The notes below the pieces were generated by a model. The model was not told the DNA's origin and ran no database searches. It saw only the letters and a list, made by a program, of their open reading frames with translations. Positions 35,096 through 44,121 of a stretch of 64,000 bases of DNA are shown here, one piece after another (position 1 is the first letter of the stretch; each line of letters opens with the position of its first letter). The DNA is from Cytophagaceae bacterium (GTDB lineage Bacteria; Bacteroidota; Bacteroidia; Cytophagales; JAIYAX01). Both the position numbers and the translations under genes were made by a program. The stretch lies in assembly GCA_027488815.1 (NCBI GenBank), contig JAIYAX010000030.1:1-64000 (forward strand), written 5' to 3'.

Positions 35096-36076
35096 CTAGA
35101 CTCTTACCTTGAGAAGATAGACGACATAGACCACATAGATCAAAAACAAAACAGCCCCTTCCGTGCGGGTGATTCTACGGGCTGTTCCGATAAATGTGAA
35201 AATGAGCATCATCACGCTGGAAAGAACGACCATGAAGATATCTACGTTCATCACTGTATTAAATGGCAGAGGATGTATCAAAGCAGAAACGCCTAAAATC
35301 AGGAAGATGTTGAAGATATTGGAGCCCACCACGTTGCCTATGGCGATATCACTGTTTCTCTTGTATGCAGCAACCACCGAAGTGGCCAGTTCGGGAACAC
35401 TGGTGCCTGCGGCAACTATGGTTAAAGCAATAATGGAGTCATCCACTTCGAACAGCTTGGCTACCTGAATTGCACCTTCTACCAGAAACTTACCTCCGAA
35501 AAACAAGCCTACCAAACCGGCTAAAACCATCACACTCGACATGGGTAATGAACGGGTGGGTGTAACCTCGGTAGTATTGGTTTGCTCTGGATCATTTTTG
35601 CTACGAGCCGAATAAAATGAATAGTACAGGAACACAATAAAGAAACCCAGATGAATAAATCCATCGATCCTGTTCAGACTGGAAACGGAGGTGCCATCAA
35701 AGTAAAAATCATTCACACTGACCAGCAATACCAAGGCTGCCAGCAAACTCAGTGGTATCTCTTTCCAAACCGTACTACTTTTTATGGTTATGGGATAAAC
35801 CATCGCTGCCAATCCCAAAATAACAAAGACATTAAAAATATTTGACCCTACCACGTTGCCAATAGCAATGTCAGGGTTGCCTTCAATCGTTGATAAGGTA
35901 CTTACGATGAGTTCAGGAGCTGAGGTACCAAAGGCCACAATCGTTAAGCCTATGACCAGTTCGGAAATGTTAAGTTTTTTGGCAATTGAGCTGGCTCCAT
36001 CGACCAACCAATTAGCACCTACTATTGCCAGTAATAACCCACCGGCGATCATCCCAAAATACAAGAGAGGCGACAT
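35096..36076 (-). CDS. Calcium/sodium antiporter, CaCA family
   Basis: A 326-aa inner-membrane exchanger of the YrbG type with about ten helices. The two inverted alpha repeats are plain: FGTSAPELIVSTLS with IGNVVGSNIFNVFVILG in the first half, and AGTSVPELATSVVA with IGNVVGSNIFNIFLILG in the second. The paired Glu residues in these repeats bind Ca2+. Length and spacing are normal. It is flanked by unrelated genes on the same strand with gaps of 43 and 65 nt, so co-transcription is uncertain. Confidence 0.94.
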   Translation of the reverse strand: MSPLLYFGMIAGGLLLAIVGANWLVDGASSIAKKLNISELVIGLTIVAFGTSAPELIVSTLSTIEGNPDIAIGNVVGSNIFNVFVILGLAAMVYPITIKSSTVWKEIPLSLLAALVLLVSVNDFYFDGTSVSSLNRIDGFIHLGFFIVFLYYSFYSARSKNDPEQTNTTEVTPTRSLPMSSVMVLAGLVGLFFGGKFLVEGAIQVAKLFEVDDSIIALTIVAAGTSVPELATSVVAAYKRNSDIAIGNVVGSNIFNIFLILGVSALIHPLPFNTVMNVDIFMVVLSSVMMLIFTFIGTARRITRTEGAVLFLIYVVYVVYLLKVRV

Positions 36077-36141
36077 AGAGTTAAGATTTAGTGATACGAA
36101 GATAAGGGTTTCTCTTTCTCATCGACAAATGCACATTTAAT

Positions 36142-37563
36142 CTATGCTTTGGCGATCTTAATCGTATTGGTTTTGAGCCTTGCTTTCATTGGCATACTGG
36201 CCATGTTGATAAACACATCCCCTTTTTTGATGTATTTACGCTCCAGCAACATCTCCTTCAAATCCTCAAAAGTATCGTCAGTCGAAACATACCGGTCATA
36301 GTACAGACCTCTTACTCCCCAAACCAGGTTAAGGGTATTGAGCAAAGGCTTGTTTTCCGTAAAAATAAAAATATTTGCTCTTGGGCGATGGGCTGCTGCC
36401 TTGAAGGCCGTATAGCCTGACACGGTCATGCCCACCAAAGCCTTGGCATTGGTGCGCCCGGCAAGGTAGCATGCGGTCGACACCAGGTTATCGTGAATGG
36501 CGTCTGGGTGATCAGCATCAATTACGATTTGTTTGTCGTAGATATCCGCATTGTCTTCTATACTTTTAATCGTGCGGGTCATACTGCGAATGGTTTCGAT
36601 AGGGTATTTACCTACAGCTGTCTCAGCACTGAGCATTAGGGCATCAGCCCCGTCCATCACAGCATTGGCCACATCATTGGTTTCTGCACGTGTAGGCCTT
36701 GGGTTGTCGATCATGCTCTCCATCATTTGCGTGGCGACGATCACCGGTTTGGCGGCCAGGTTGGCTTTATGCACGATCATTTTTTGCGCCATTGGCACTT
36801 CCTCAAACAAGATTTCGACACCCAAATCACCACGGGCTACCATTATACCGTCAGAGACTTCAATGATTTCATCTATATTTTTTAGAGCGTCAGGACGCTC
36901 GATCTTGGCGATTGCTCGGGTGGTTTTACCCTGCTTGGCGATGATGTCTTTGAGCTGAACCACATCTTTTGCCCTATGGACAAATGAAAGTGCGACCCAT
37001 TCCACATCGTTCTTCAAGCCAAAAAGCAAATCTTCTTTATCCTTATCTGTGAGGCAGGGTGCCGAAACCTTGCTATCCGGAAGGTTAATCCCCTTCTTTG
37101 ACTTGATAGGTCCACCATAAATCACTTCGCAAATCACTTCTACGCCCTTGATCTCCTTTACCTTAAGTTCAATTTTACCATCATCCAACAAAATAGACTC
37201 ACCGGGCTTCACGTCTTTGGGCAAGGGTTTATAGATGGTGCTGAGCATTTTCTCATCTCCGATCAAGGGATTGGTGGTAAGGATCACCTGCCTTCCTCTT
37301 TTAAGTACCACCCCAGGCTCTACATCTCCAAGCCTGATCTTCGGTCCTTGCAAATCCTGAAGGATACCTATACTTGTGCCAAGCTTCCGGTTGATCTCCC
37401 TGATGTGGTTGATCACTTCCTGATGCTCCTCATGTCTTCCATGTGAAAAGTTGAGTCTAAACACGTCAACACCTGCCCTAACCAGTTTGGTGAGGCCTTC
37501 CAGGGTGTTGCAAGCGGGGCCTACAGTGGCAATAATCTTGGTCTTGTTGTAATTGATGCTCAT
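36142..37563 (-). CDS. pyk: Pyruvate kinase
   Basis: A 473-aa glycolytic enzyme converting phosphoenolpyruvate and ADP to pyruvate and ATP. The signatures are TKIIATVGPAC, VFRLNFSHG, LQDLQGPKIRLG, the active-site AIAKIERPDAL, MVARGDLGVE, KPVIVATQMMESMI and PTRAETNDVANAVMDGADALMLSAETAVGKYP. Length is normal and no lesion is seen. Its position next to the IPExxxVDY gene and divergent from acpP-fabF-rnc is a conserved Bacteroidota arrangement. Confidence 0.97.
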   Translation of the reverse strand: MSINYNKTKIIATVGPACNTLEGLTKLVRAGVDVFRLNFSHGRHEEHQEVINHIREINRKLGTSIGILQDLQGPKIRLGDVEPGVVLKRGRQVILTTNPLIGDEKMLSTIYKPLPKDVKPGESILLDDGKIELKVKEIKGVEVICEVIYGGPIKSKKGINLPDSKVSAPCLTDKDKEDLLFGLKNDVEWVALSFVHRAKDVVQLKDIIAKQGKTTRAIAKIERPDALKNIDEIIEVSDGIMVARGDLGVEILFEEVPMAQKMIVHKANLAAKPVIVATQMMESMIDNPRPTRAETNDVANAVMDGADALMLSAETAVGKYPIETIRSMTRTIKSIEDNADIYDKQIVIDADHPDAIHDNLVSTACYLAGRTNAKALVGMTVSGYTAFKAAAHRPRANIFIFTENKPLLNTLNLVWGVRGLYYDRYVSTDDTFEDLKEMLLERKYIKKGDVFINMASMPMKARLKTNTIKIAKA

Positions 37564-37596
37564 GGATGCGAAGAAGGGTAGGTCAAATTCTAAAAA

Positions 37597-38022
37597 CTAA
37601 AACAACAGATTTTCTTTTGATTTCACTTCATTAAAGTTGATAATACTCCCAAACTGTACACAGGAGCAGGATTTCACTTTTTCCAATATCTCCGGAACGC
37701 CGGGCTCTTCAGTTTCGTTTTCAATAAGTAAAAAATAGTCAAACTGCTTGAATTCAGGTATGATCCAGCTTAAAGAAGTAGTCGTTTCAGTGCCTTTGTT
37801 TCGTACCAGCCTGTAACTGATGAATGGCTCCCTGTGCAACAAATGGCTAAGTTGAAGGGCCTTCCCTTTTTTAAACTCGATGCTAATATCTTCCTGCTTC
37901 ACAAATCTGGCCTGAAGTGCTTTGTCAAGTTGCCAGGCAAGGGTGTACTCTTTGCAGGAAGTCACAATGCCCAGAGCATCAGGCATATCGGGTAATTCCT
38001 TTTCGAGCAGCGACTTTTTCAT
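37597..38022 (-). CDS. IPExxxVDY family protein
   Basis: A protein of about 141 aa from ATG 38022 (MKKSLLEKELPDMPDALG). A longer frame to 38118 adds residues outside the family. The naming motif appears as IPEFKQFDYFLLIEN, with Phe in place of Val. The family is confined to Bacteroidota, has no proven function, and is regularly found between pyk and acpP as here, which suggests a link to fatty acid or central metabolism. It ends 33 nt before the pyk start and is probably in the same transcript. Confidence 0.8.
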   Translation of the reverse strand: MKKSLLEKELPDMPDALGIVTSCKEYTLAWQLDKALQARFVKQEDISIEFKKGKALQLSHLLHREPFISYRLVRNKGTETTTSLSWIIPEFKQFDYFLLIENETEEPGVPEILEKVKSCSCVQFGSIINFNEVKSKENLLF

Positions 38023-38238
38023 AGATTCGATGACCTTGCAAATAATAAAATCATCTTTAGACGGTGCCAAAACTACATAACGGGAAGGAAATAAGCGACC
38101 AGTTAGGCAACCAGCCAATATTCAGCACTCAGGCACCACCGATGAATGAGGCAGAGAAGTCGTGGGCAAGAAAAAATGTTTGAAAATTTCTAATGGAATA
38201 CATTTCTTTGCGCTTGTTTCTCACTAAAAAATACGAAA

Positions 38239-38478
38239 ATGTCAGAGATTGCGAAGAAAGTTAAGAGCATCATTATCGAGAAGTTGGGCGTTGAGGAGTC
38301 GGAAGTGACCCCTGAGGCAAGCTTCACTAACGACCTTGGTGCTGACTCTTTGGATACCGTTGAGCTTATTATGGAATTTGAAAAAGAATTCAATATCTCA
38401 ATCCCAGATGATCAGGCTGAAAACATTTCAACTGTTGGTCAGGCTATCGCTTACCTTGAGGCGAATGCCGGTAAGTAA
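38239..38478 (+). CDS. acpP: Acyl carrier protein
   Basis: A 79-aa acidic protein with the phosphopantetheine attachment site Ser37 in [19 protein letters not shown]. It carries the growing chain in type II fatty acid synthesis. It is followed after 33 nt by fabF and then rnc, the standard order. Upstream, TTTG (38179) and TACATTTC (38199) resemble Bacteroidota promoter boxes but with a short 16-nt spacer. Confidence 0.98.
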   Translation: MSEIAKKVKSIIIEKLGVEESEVTPEASFTNDLGADSLDTVELIMEFEKEFNISIPDDQAENISTVGQAIAYLEANAGK

Positions 38479-38511
38479 TTCATTTTTTCCTCTGCAATTA
38501 GGATAACTCAT

Positions 38512-39759
38512 ATGGTTTTAAAAAGGGTAGTCGTAACGGGCTGCGGGGCACTTACCCCACTGGGTAATACCGTAGAAGAATATTGGAATGGTCTGATTGC
38601 CGGCAAGAGCGGCGCTGCACCTATCACCCGCTTCGATGCATCCCTTTTTAAGACCAGATTTGCCTGCGAAGTAAAAAACTTCGACATCAACAACTTCATG
38701 GACCGAAAGGAAGCCCGTAAAATGGATCCTTTTACACAATATGCTATGGTCGTTGCCGATGAAGCGGTCAAAGACTCCAGACTAATTGAAGATAAGGTTA
38801 ATCAAAACAGAGTAGGTGTCATTTGGGCCTCCGGGATTGGTGGCTTGCGTACTTTTCAAGATGAAGTCACTGATTTTGTCAAAGGAAATGGCACCCCTCG
38901 CTTTAATCCCTTCTTTATCCCTAAAATGATTGCTGATATCTCTTCAGGACATATCTCGATCAAATACGGTTTCAGGGGACCCAATTTTGTCACGGTATCG
39001 GCATGTGCATCAGCGACCAATGCGATCGTTGATGCCTACAACTACATACGACTGGGCAAAGCCATCGCCATTGTGACCGGTGGTTCTGAAGCAGCGGTGA
39101 CGGAAGCGGGTGTGGGCGGATTTAATGCCTTGAAAGCACTTTCAGAACGAAATGACTCACCGGAAACTGCCTCAAGACCCTTTGACAAAGACAGAGATGG
39201 CTTTGTTCTCGGTGAAGGTGCTGCAGCCCTTATCCTTGAAGAGTATGAGCATGCGATCGCCAGAGGAGCCAAAATCTACGGGGAAATCATAGGTGGTGGT
39301 TTATCGGCTGATGCGTACCATATCACTGCTCCACATCCGGATGGCTTGGGTGCCGCCCTGGTGATGAACGATGTTCTCAACGATGCCAACATCAAAGCAC
39401 ATGAAGTAGGCTATATCAACGTGCACGGCACTTCCACCCCAATCGGTGATCCTCAAGAGATCAAGGCTATTCAGGAAGTGTTTGGAGAGCATGCCTACAA
39501 AATGAACATCAGTTCTACTAAATCAATGACAGGCCACTTGCTCGGGGCAGCAGGAGCGATTGAGGCTATAGCCACCTTGCTTGCAGTAAAAAACCAGATC
39601 ATACCGCCTACCATCAATCACTTCACTGATGATGAAGCATTTGATCCAAAGCTTAATCTGACCTTTAACAAGGCTCAAAAGAAAGAATTTGACGTGGCCA
39701 TCAGCAACACCTTTGGTTTTGGTGGACATAACTGCTCCATTGCAATCCGTAAAGTGTAG
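38512..39759 (+). CDS. fabF: 3-oxoacyl-[acyl-carrier-protein] synthase II
   Basis: A 415-aa condensing enzyme for chain elongation. The catalytic Cys165 is in TVSACASATNAI, His305 in NVHGTSTPIGD, Lys337 and His342 in STKSMTGHLLGAAGA, and the C-terminal FGFGGHNCSIAI is present. It works with malonyl-ACP delivered by the neighbouring acpP product. Length is normal. The stop TAG is followed directly by the GTG start of rnc. Confidence 0.98.
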   Translation: MVLKRVVVTGCGALTPLGNTVEEYWNGLIAGKSGAAPITRFDASLFKTRFACEVKNFDINNFMDRKEARKMDPFTQYAMVVADEAVKDSRLIEDKVNQNRVGVIWASGIGGLRTFQDEVTDFVKGNGTPRFNPFFIPKMIADISSGHISIKYGFRGPNFVTVSACASATNAIVDAYNYIRLGKAIAIVTGGSEAAVTEAGVGGFNALKALSERNDSPETASRPFDKDRDGFVLGEGAAALILEEYEHAIARGAKIYGEIIGGGLSADAYHITAPHPDGLGAALVMNDVLNDANIKAHEVGYINVHGTSTPIGDPQEIKAIQEVFGEHAYKMNISSTKSMTGHLLGAAGAIEAIATLLAVKNQIIPPTINHFTDDEAFDPKLNLTFNKAQKKEFDVAISNTFGFGGHNCSIAIRKV

Positions 39760-40512
39760 GTGCTTGCATTCCTACGAAAACTAGGTTCCACTTTTTCTGT
39801 ACTTCAAGCTGAAGATAAAGTCTTGCAGGGTAACCTGTACCGAATGATCGGCACCTCCCCTCTCAATCTTGATCTTTATAAACTTGCCCTGAAACACACC
39901 TCCATGAGCAATGGATCAGGCGCCGAGTCAAATGAACGTCTGGAATACCTGGGTGACGCCATCCTTGGGGCTGTTGTGGCGGAATACTTGTTTAAAAAAT
40001 ACCCATTTAAGGATGAAGGCTTTCTGACTGAAATCAGGAGCAGGATCGTCAACCGCCAGTCACTGAATGACCTGGCAATTAAAATAGGCTTGAATAAGTT
40101 TGTTCGCTTCGACCATCGAAAAAACCAATCCAAATCTGGCACCTCCATATATGGTGATGCAATGGAAGCCCTTGTTGGAGCTGTTTACCTCGATCTTGGC
40201 TTCCCGGCATGCAAGAAATTCATCGTAAAGGAACTCCTGCAAGGCTACTTCGACATGGACGTTGTTGTAAGTGCGCCTTCCAATTTCAAAAGCCAGATCA
40301 TCGAATGGTCTCAAAAGGAAAACCATATAATCCGATTTGTCATCCTTCGTGAAGAGGGGAAAAATCACCATAAAGAATTTGAAGCTCAGGTGCTGATCAA
40401 CGATGAACCTTTTGGGACAGGCAAAGGGTTTAGTAAAAAGAAAGCCGAGCAGGCAGCGGCGGAAAATTCATGGAAGATGATTGCCGAAAATCCTCCGAAA
40501 AGAAAAGATTAA
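39760..40512 (+). CDS. rnc: Ribonuclease III
   Basis: A 250-aa double-strand RNA endonuclease. The RNase III domain has the signature NERLEYLGDAILG with Glu62 and Asp66, and a second metal-ligand stretch GDAMEALVGAVYLDLG. A double-stranded RNA binding domain follows in the last 70 residues (FKSQIIEWSQKENH to FSKKKAEQAAAENSW). The start is GTG, directly after the fabF stop. Besides rRNA processing, RNase III is the enzyme that usually trims crRNA-tracrRNA duplexes in type II CRISPR systems such as the one in this window. Confidence 0.96.
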   Translation: MLAFLRKLGSTFSVLQAEDKVLQGNLYRMIGTSPLNLDLYKLALKHTSMSNGSGAESNERLEYLGDAILGAVVAEYLFKKYPFKDEGFLTEIRSRIVNRQSLNDLAIKIGLNKFVRFDHRKNQSKSGTSIYGDAMEALVGAVYLDLGFPACKKFIVKELLQGYFDMDVVVSAPSNFKSQIIEWSQKENHIIRFVILREEGKNHHKEFEAQVLINDEPFGTGKGFSKKKAEQAAAENSWKMIAENPPKRKD

Positions 40513-42314
40513 TGCAAAATTCATGGGTATTGGCTTGTGCAAGCCTCAATCAGACCCCAATGGACTGGGAGGGAAACCTGCGCAGAATAGCGGAAGCTAT
40601 CGATGCAGCCAAGTCTCAAAAGGCAAAATTGCTGCTTCTTCCTGAGCTTTGCATCACCGGCTATGGCTGCGAAGACCTGTTTTTTGCTGATCATCTCTAC
40701 ACCCAGTCCGTACGCATGCTTGAGCGGTTGTTGCCGCTAAGCCAGGGAATTGCGGTCACGTTGGGCTTGCCGCTACAGGTCAATGGAAAAAGGCATAATA
40801 CCGTCGCCCTGATCGCTGAGGGTCAAATCCTTGGTATTACCGCAAAGCAACACCTGGCTAACGAAGGCATTCACTATGAGCCTCGTTGGTTTAGTCCCTG
40901 GGAGGCTGGTCGGGTCCTCTCTTATCAATTATTGGGGCACTCTTTTCCTTTAGGGCAGGGCATTTATGAATGGCAGGGCAGAAAAATTGGAATCGAAATC
41001 TGTGAAGACAGTTGGAGAGATACAGACCGGCCAGCTGAACTATACCGGCAATCAGGTGTCGGGCTTATACTCAACGCCAGCGCCAGCCATTTTGCACTGG
41101 GCAAAGCCAAAACCCGTGAAGAAATCGTTTTAAAAAGCAGCCTGAATTACGACTGCACCTTTGCTTATGTCAACCTGATGGGCAATGAGGCCGGAAGAGC
41201 CATTTACGATGGTGACCGGTTGGCCGCCAGCAAAGGTATCTGGCAACTCAGTGCTGAGCAGAGACTGGAGCTGGGAGACTGGAAGATAAGCTATTGCGAC
41301 CTTGGGAACCCAGGTCATGAAGCACAAACCCCTGTTCACTATCCGCCTAATGAAGAGTTTTCCCGTGCTCTTACACTTGGGCTCTATGATTACTTGCGTA
41401 AAAGCGGGGCAAAGGGCTATACACTTTCTTTGAGCGGAGGCGCTGACTCTGCTGCCTGCGCAGTGTTGGTTCACCTCATGGCTCAGAGAGTAAAAAAAGA
41501 ATTACCCGATCGACCACTCCTTGAACCAAGCCTTGTTTGTGCATATCAGGCTACAGCCAACTCTTCACAACTAACAAAAGAAGCGGCTCATAACCTCGCA
41601 AACTCTCTGCAAGTGCCTTTTCATCTTTGGGACATTGAGCCCATGGTGAATGCCTATACTCATCTTGTGGAGGAGTCAACCGGAAAACCACTAACCTGGG
41701 ACCACGACGACCTTACTCTGCAAAACATTCAAAGCCGGAGCCGAAGTCCGGGTATCTGGATGCTGGCCAACGTGCATGAACACCTGCTGCTCAGTACAGC
41801 CAACCGCAGCGAAGCAGATGCAGGCTATGCTACCATGGATGGTGACACTTCAGGCAGCCTTTCACCGCTGGGAGGTATTGATAAGCACTTCATCAGACAA
41901 TGGCTACTCTATGCGATGAAAGAGTTGGGGTATCTGGGTCTGGAAAAGGTATGTGCCTTGGAGCCAAGTGCCGAACTGAGGCCATTAAAGGTAGGCCAGA
42001 CCGATGAGAAAGACCTGATGCCTTACGTGCTGCTGGCAGCGATTGAGCGTGAAGCAATTGCCTCCTGGAAATCTCCATTAGAGACCTTTCATGCCTTACG
42101 TCCATTTCCTGGAGTTGATGAAGTCACCCTTGCCAAGCACATTGCCCGCTTTTTCAGCCTGTGGAGCCGCAGCCAATGGAAACGGGAAAGACTCGCACCC
42201 AGCTTCCATTTGGATGACTTCAGCGTAGACCCAAAGACCTGGTGCAGATTCCCGATACTCAGTAAGGGATTTGACCTTGAGATCGAGGAACTTCGAAAAG
42301 CGGTTCTTTTTTAG
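40512..42314 (+). CDS. nadE: Glutamine-dependent NAD+ synthetase
   Basis: A 600-aa two-domain enzyme that amidates deamido-NAD using glutamine. The N-terminal nitrilase-type glutaminase has the triad Glu45 (LLPELCITGYG), Lys112 and Cys164 (IGIEICEDSW). The C-terminal synthetase has the ATP P-loop LSLSGGADSAAC. The ATG at 40512 shares a base with the rnc stop (TAATG) and gives MQNSWVLACASLNQ, the normal N-terminus. The frame extension to 40470 is inside rnc. Confidence 0.95.
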   Translation: MQNSWVLACASLNQTPMDWEGNLRRIAEAIDAAKSQKAKLLLLPELCITGYGCEDLFFADHLYTQSVRMLERLLPLSQGIAVTLGLPLQVNGKRHNTVALIAEGQILGITAKQHLANEGIHYEPRWFSPWEAGRVLSYQLLGHSFPLGQGIYEWQGRKIGIEICEDSWRDTDRPAELYRQSGVGLILNASASHFALGKAKTREEIVLKSSLNYDCTFAYVNLMGNEAGRAIYDGDRLAASKGIWQLSAEQRLELGDWKISYCDLGNPGHEAQTPVHYPPNEEFSRALTLGLYDYLRKSGAKGYTLSLSGGADSAACAVLVHLMAQRVKKELPDRPLLEPSLVCAYQATANSSQLTKEAAHNLANSLQVPFHLWDIEPMVNAYTHLVEESTGKPLTWDHDDLTLQNIQSRSRSPGIWMLANVHEHLLLSTANRSEADAGYATMDGDTSGSLSPLGGIDKHFIRQWLLYAMKELGYLGLEKVCALEPSAELRPLKVGQTDEKDLMPYVLLAAIEREAIASWKSPLETFHALRPFPGVDEVTLAKHIARFFSLWSRSQWKRERLAPSFHLDDFSVDPKTWCRFPILSKGFDLEIEELRKAVLF

Positions 42315-42328
42315 ACTTTTGCTTTGCC

Positions 42329-42889
42329 ATGTCAGCACTTGATCGTATCGAAACATACCTTCGGTCGCTGCCTGCTGATTTAAGGCAAGAGCTCGATCGC
42401 ATATCTGTCATCCGGTCATTCAAAAAAGGGGATTTTCTGGTCAGAGAAGCTGAGTACAGCCGCTTCAGTTATTTCATGCTGAGTGGAATAGCCCGAAAAT
42501 ACCTCAATCAGGAAGCCAGGGAGATCACCACAGCCATTTACCTGCCGGATGACCTTGTACTTTCTTTTGGCTCCTATACGCTGCAAAGTCCCAGTAAGGA
42601 ATGTATTCAGGCGCTTACTGATGTAGTAGCACAAGTCACTCATTACGATGCCTTTGAAAAACTTAAAAAAGCATATCCGGAATTCACCACCTTGGACCTA
42701 CTGCTCACTGAATACCATGCCTTGTGGTTGGAAGAACGTCTTATGGACCTTTACACCCTCGATGCCTCAGGCAGGTATGAGAAGCTTCTAAAGAAGGAGC
42801 CCAAACTGCTACTTCATGTTCCTTTAGGCTATATCGCAAGCTACCTGGGGATCAGCCAGGAGACCTTAAGTCGCATCAGGTCGAGGTAA
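42329..42889 (+). CDS. Crp/Fnr family transcriptional regulator
   Basis: A 186-aa regulator with a cyclic-nucleotide-type beta-barrel (about 20-120), a long dimer helix and a C-terminal helix-turn-helix ending LGYIASYLGISQETLSRIRSR. The recognition helix has E-T-L-S-R, the ExxSR pattern of FNR, which reads TTGA half-sites. The N-terminus has no cysteines, so no iron-sulphur cluster is expected, and the Arg of the cAMP pocket is not evident. The ligand is thus unknown. The gene follows nadE by 14 nt and precedes a membrane protein whose upstream region has a perfect TTGAT-N4-ATCAA box. Confidence 0.88.
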   Translation: MSALDRIETYLRSLPADLRQELDRISVIRSFKKGDFLVREAEYSRFSYFMLSGIARKYLNQEAREITTAIYLPDDLVLSFGSYTLQSPSKECIQALTDVVAQVTHYDAFEKLKKAYPEFTTLDLLLTEYHALWLEERLMDLYTLDASGRYEKLLKKEPKLLLHVPLGYIASYLGISQETLSRIRSR

Positions 42890-42910
42890 GCAGTTGAGAT
42901 TCCGATGTAA

Positions 42911-42930
42911 TTTTTGATTTACATCAAAAA
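42911..42930. promoter_or_regulatory. FNR-type operator before the DUF418 gene
   Basis: TTTTTGATTTACATCAAAAA is a perfect inverted repeat with 8-bp arms and contains the exact FNR consensus TTGAT-N4-ATCAA. A weak -7 element (TACTTGCG, 42951-42958) would put the start near 42962 and the box centre at about -41.5, the class II activator position. The Crp/Fnr protein encoded just upstream has the matching ExxSR recognition helix. Confidence 0.65.
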
Positions 42931-42974
42931 AGGCCAAACTCGTCCTCCTGTACTTGCGTCCAAAAAACAATCCA

Positions 42975-44048
42975 ATGCAGACACGTATTCAGGGCTTTGA
43001 TGTAGCAAGGGCATTTGCCATTCTCGGTATGTATTTCGTTAACTTTAATATGGTGTTTGGAGACCACTCCAATCAAAGTCATTTAGCCTGGTTTCTGAGT
43101 TTGTTCAATGGCAACGCAAGCTCTTTGTTTGTCATCCTCGCCGGGATGGGCACCTCTTTGTTATCCTCTAAATCAACTGATCTCATCAGTCAAAAAAGAA
43201 TCAGACTGCTCATTCTGAAGAGGAGTGGCTTTCTACTCGTGGCCGGGCTTGTGCTCAACCTTTGGTGGCCTGCAGATATCCTGCACTTTTATGCTTTCTA
43301 CATGGCTATTGGTTCACTTTTTCTGTTTGCCAAAGACCGTACACTCCTTCTTTTGGCGATTGTGTTTGTTCTGGGATTTCATGTGCTCTACCTGCTCATC
43401 CCTTATGACACTGCCTGGAACTGGGCTGAATTTCGATATGAAGACCTGAATACCCTCAATGGATGGATTAGAAACACTTTTTACAACGGATGGAACCCCG
43501 TTTTCCCATGGGCAGGCTTCTTCTTTCTGGGTATGTGGCTAGGCAGGCAAGACTGGTCGAAAAAATCATTTCTCAAAAAGCTGGCAATATGGGCAGCATG
43601 TATTTATCTCTTAGTTATCTTAGCTCAGAGCCTCATTCCATTATTCTCAATCCAGAATGGGTTTGTTGAGTTTATTCTTGCCGACTACCTTCCTCCTTTT
43701 CTTCCTTTCTTCCTTGGTACTTCCTCGTTGGCTTGCTTGAGTTTAAGTGCCTGCATGTGGCTCGCTGCCAGATTGGAAGGATCACCTGTACTTAGTCTTT
43801 TGCAAAACACAGGTAAAATGACCTTCAGTCACTACATCAGTCATACTACACTGGGCATGTTGCTCTTTGCAATCCTTAGTGATTCCACATTTGGTGAAAA
43901 TCAGTTTCCGATCGAACCACTTCTTCCTTCCTACATCCTGATGTTCAGTTTGCTCTACTTCAGCTTTTCTGTGGCTTTCAGTTATTGGTGGCAAAAAAAG
44001 TTTGGTCATGGGCCCTTGGAAATGCTACTGCGTAAGTTTAGCCGGTGA
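42975..44048 (+). CDS. DUF418 / HGSNAT-like membrane protein
   Basis: A protein of about 357 aa with 9-10 membrane helices. It begins RIQGFDVARAFAILGMYFVN, the start motif of DUF418 and of heparan acetyltransferase-like (DUF1624) proteins, and ends with FGHGPLEMLLRKF, the DUF418 C-terminal signature. Members are thought to move acyl groups or small molecules across the membrane, without proof. The frame opens with TTG at 42954, and ATG 42975 is the better start. It is probably controlled by the Crp/Fnr regulator through the operator at 42911. Confidence 0.8.
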   Translation: MQTRIQGFDVARAFAILGMYFVNFNMVFGDHSNQSHLAWFLSLFNGNASSLFVILAGMGTSLLSSKSTDLISQKRIRLLILKRSGFLLVAGLVLNLWWPADILHFYAFYMAIGSLFLFAKDRTLLLLAIVFVLGFHVLYLLIPYDTAWNWAEFRYEDLNTLNGWIRNTFYNGWNPVFPWAGFFFLGMWLGRQDWSKKSFLKKLAIWAACIYLLVILAQSLIPLFSIQNGFVEFILADYLPPFLPFFLGTSSLACLSLSACMWLAARLEGSPVLSLLQNTGKMTFSHYISHTTLGMLLFAILSDSTFGENQFPIEPLLPSYILMFSLLYFSFSVAFSYWWQKKFGHGPLEMLLRKFSR

Positions 44049-44121
44049 TTTTTATTTCTCTGACGAAGGTCATTGCAATGCGATTTAATAAGTGTGACCT
44101 TAGTACCAAAGCGATCAAACC

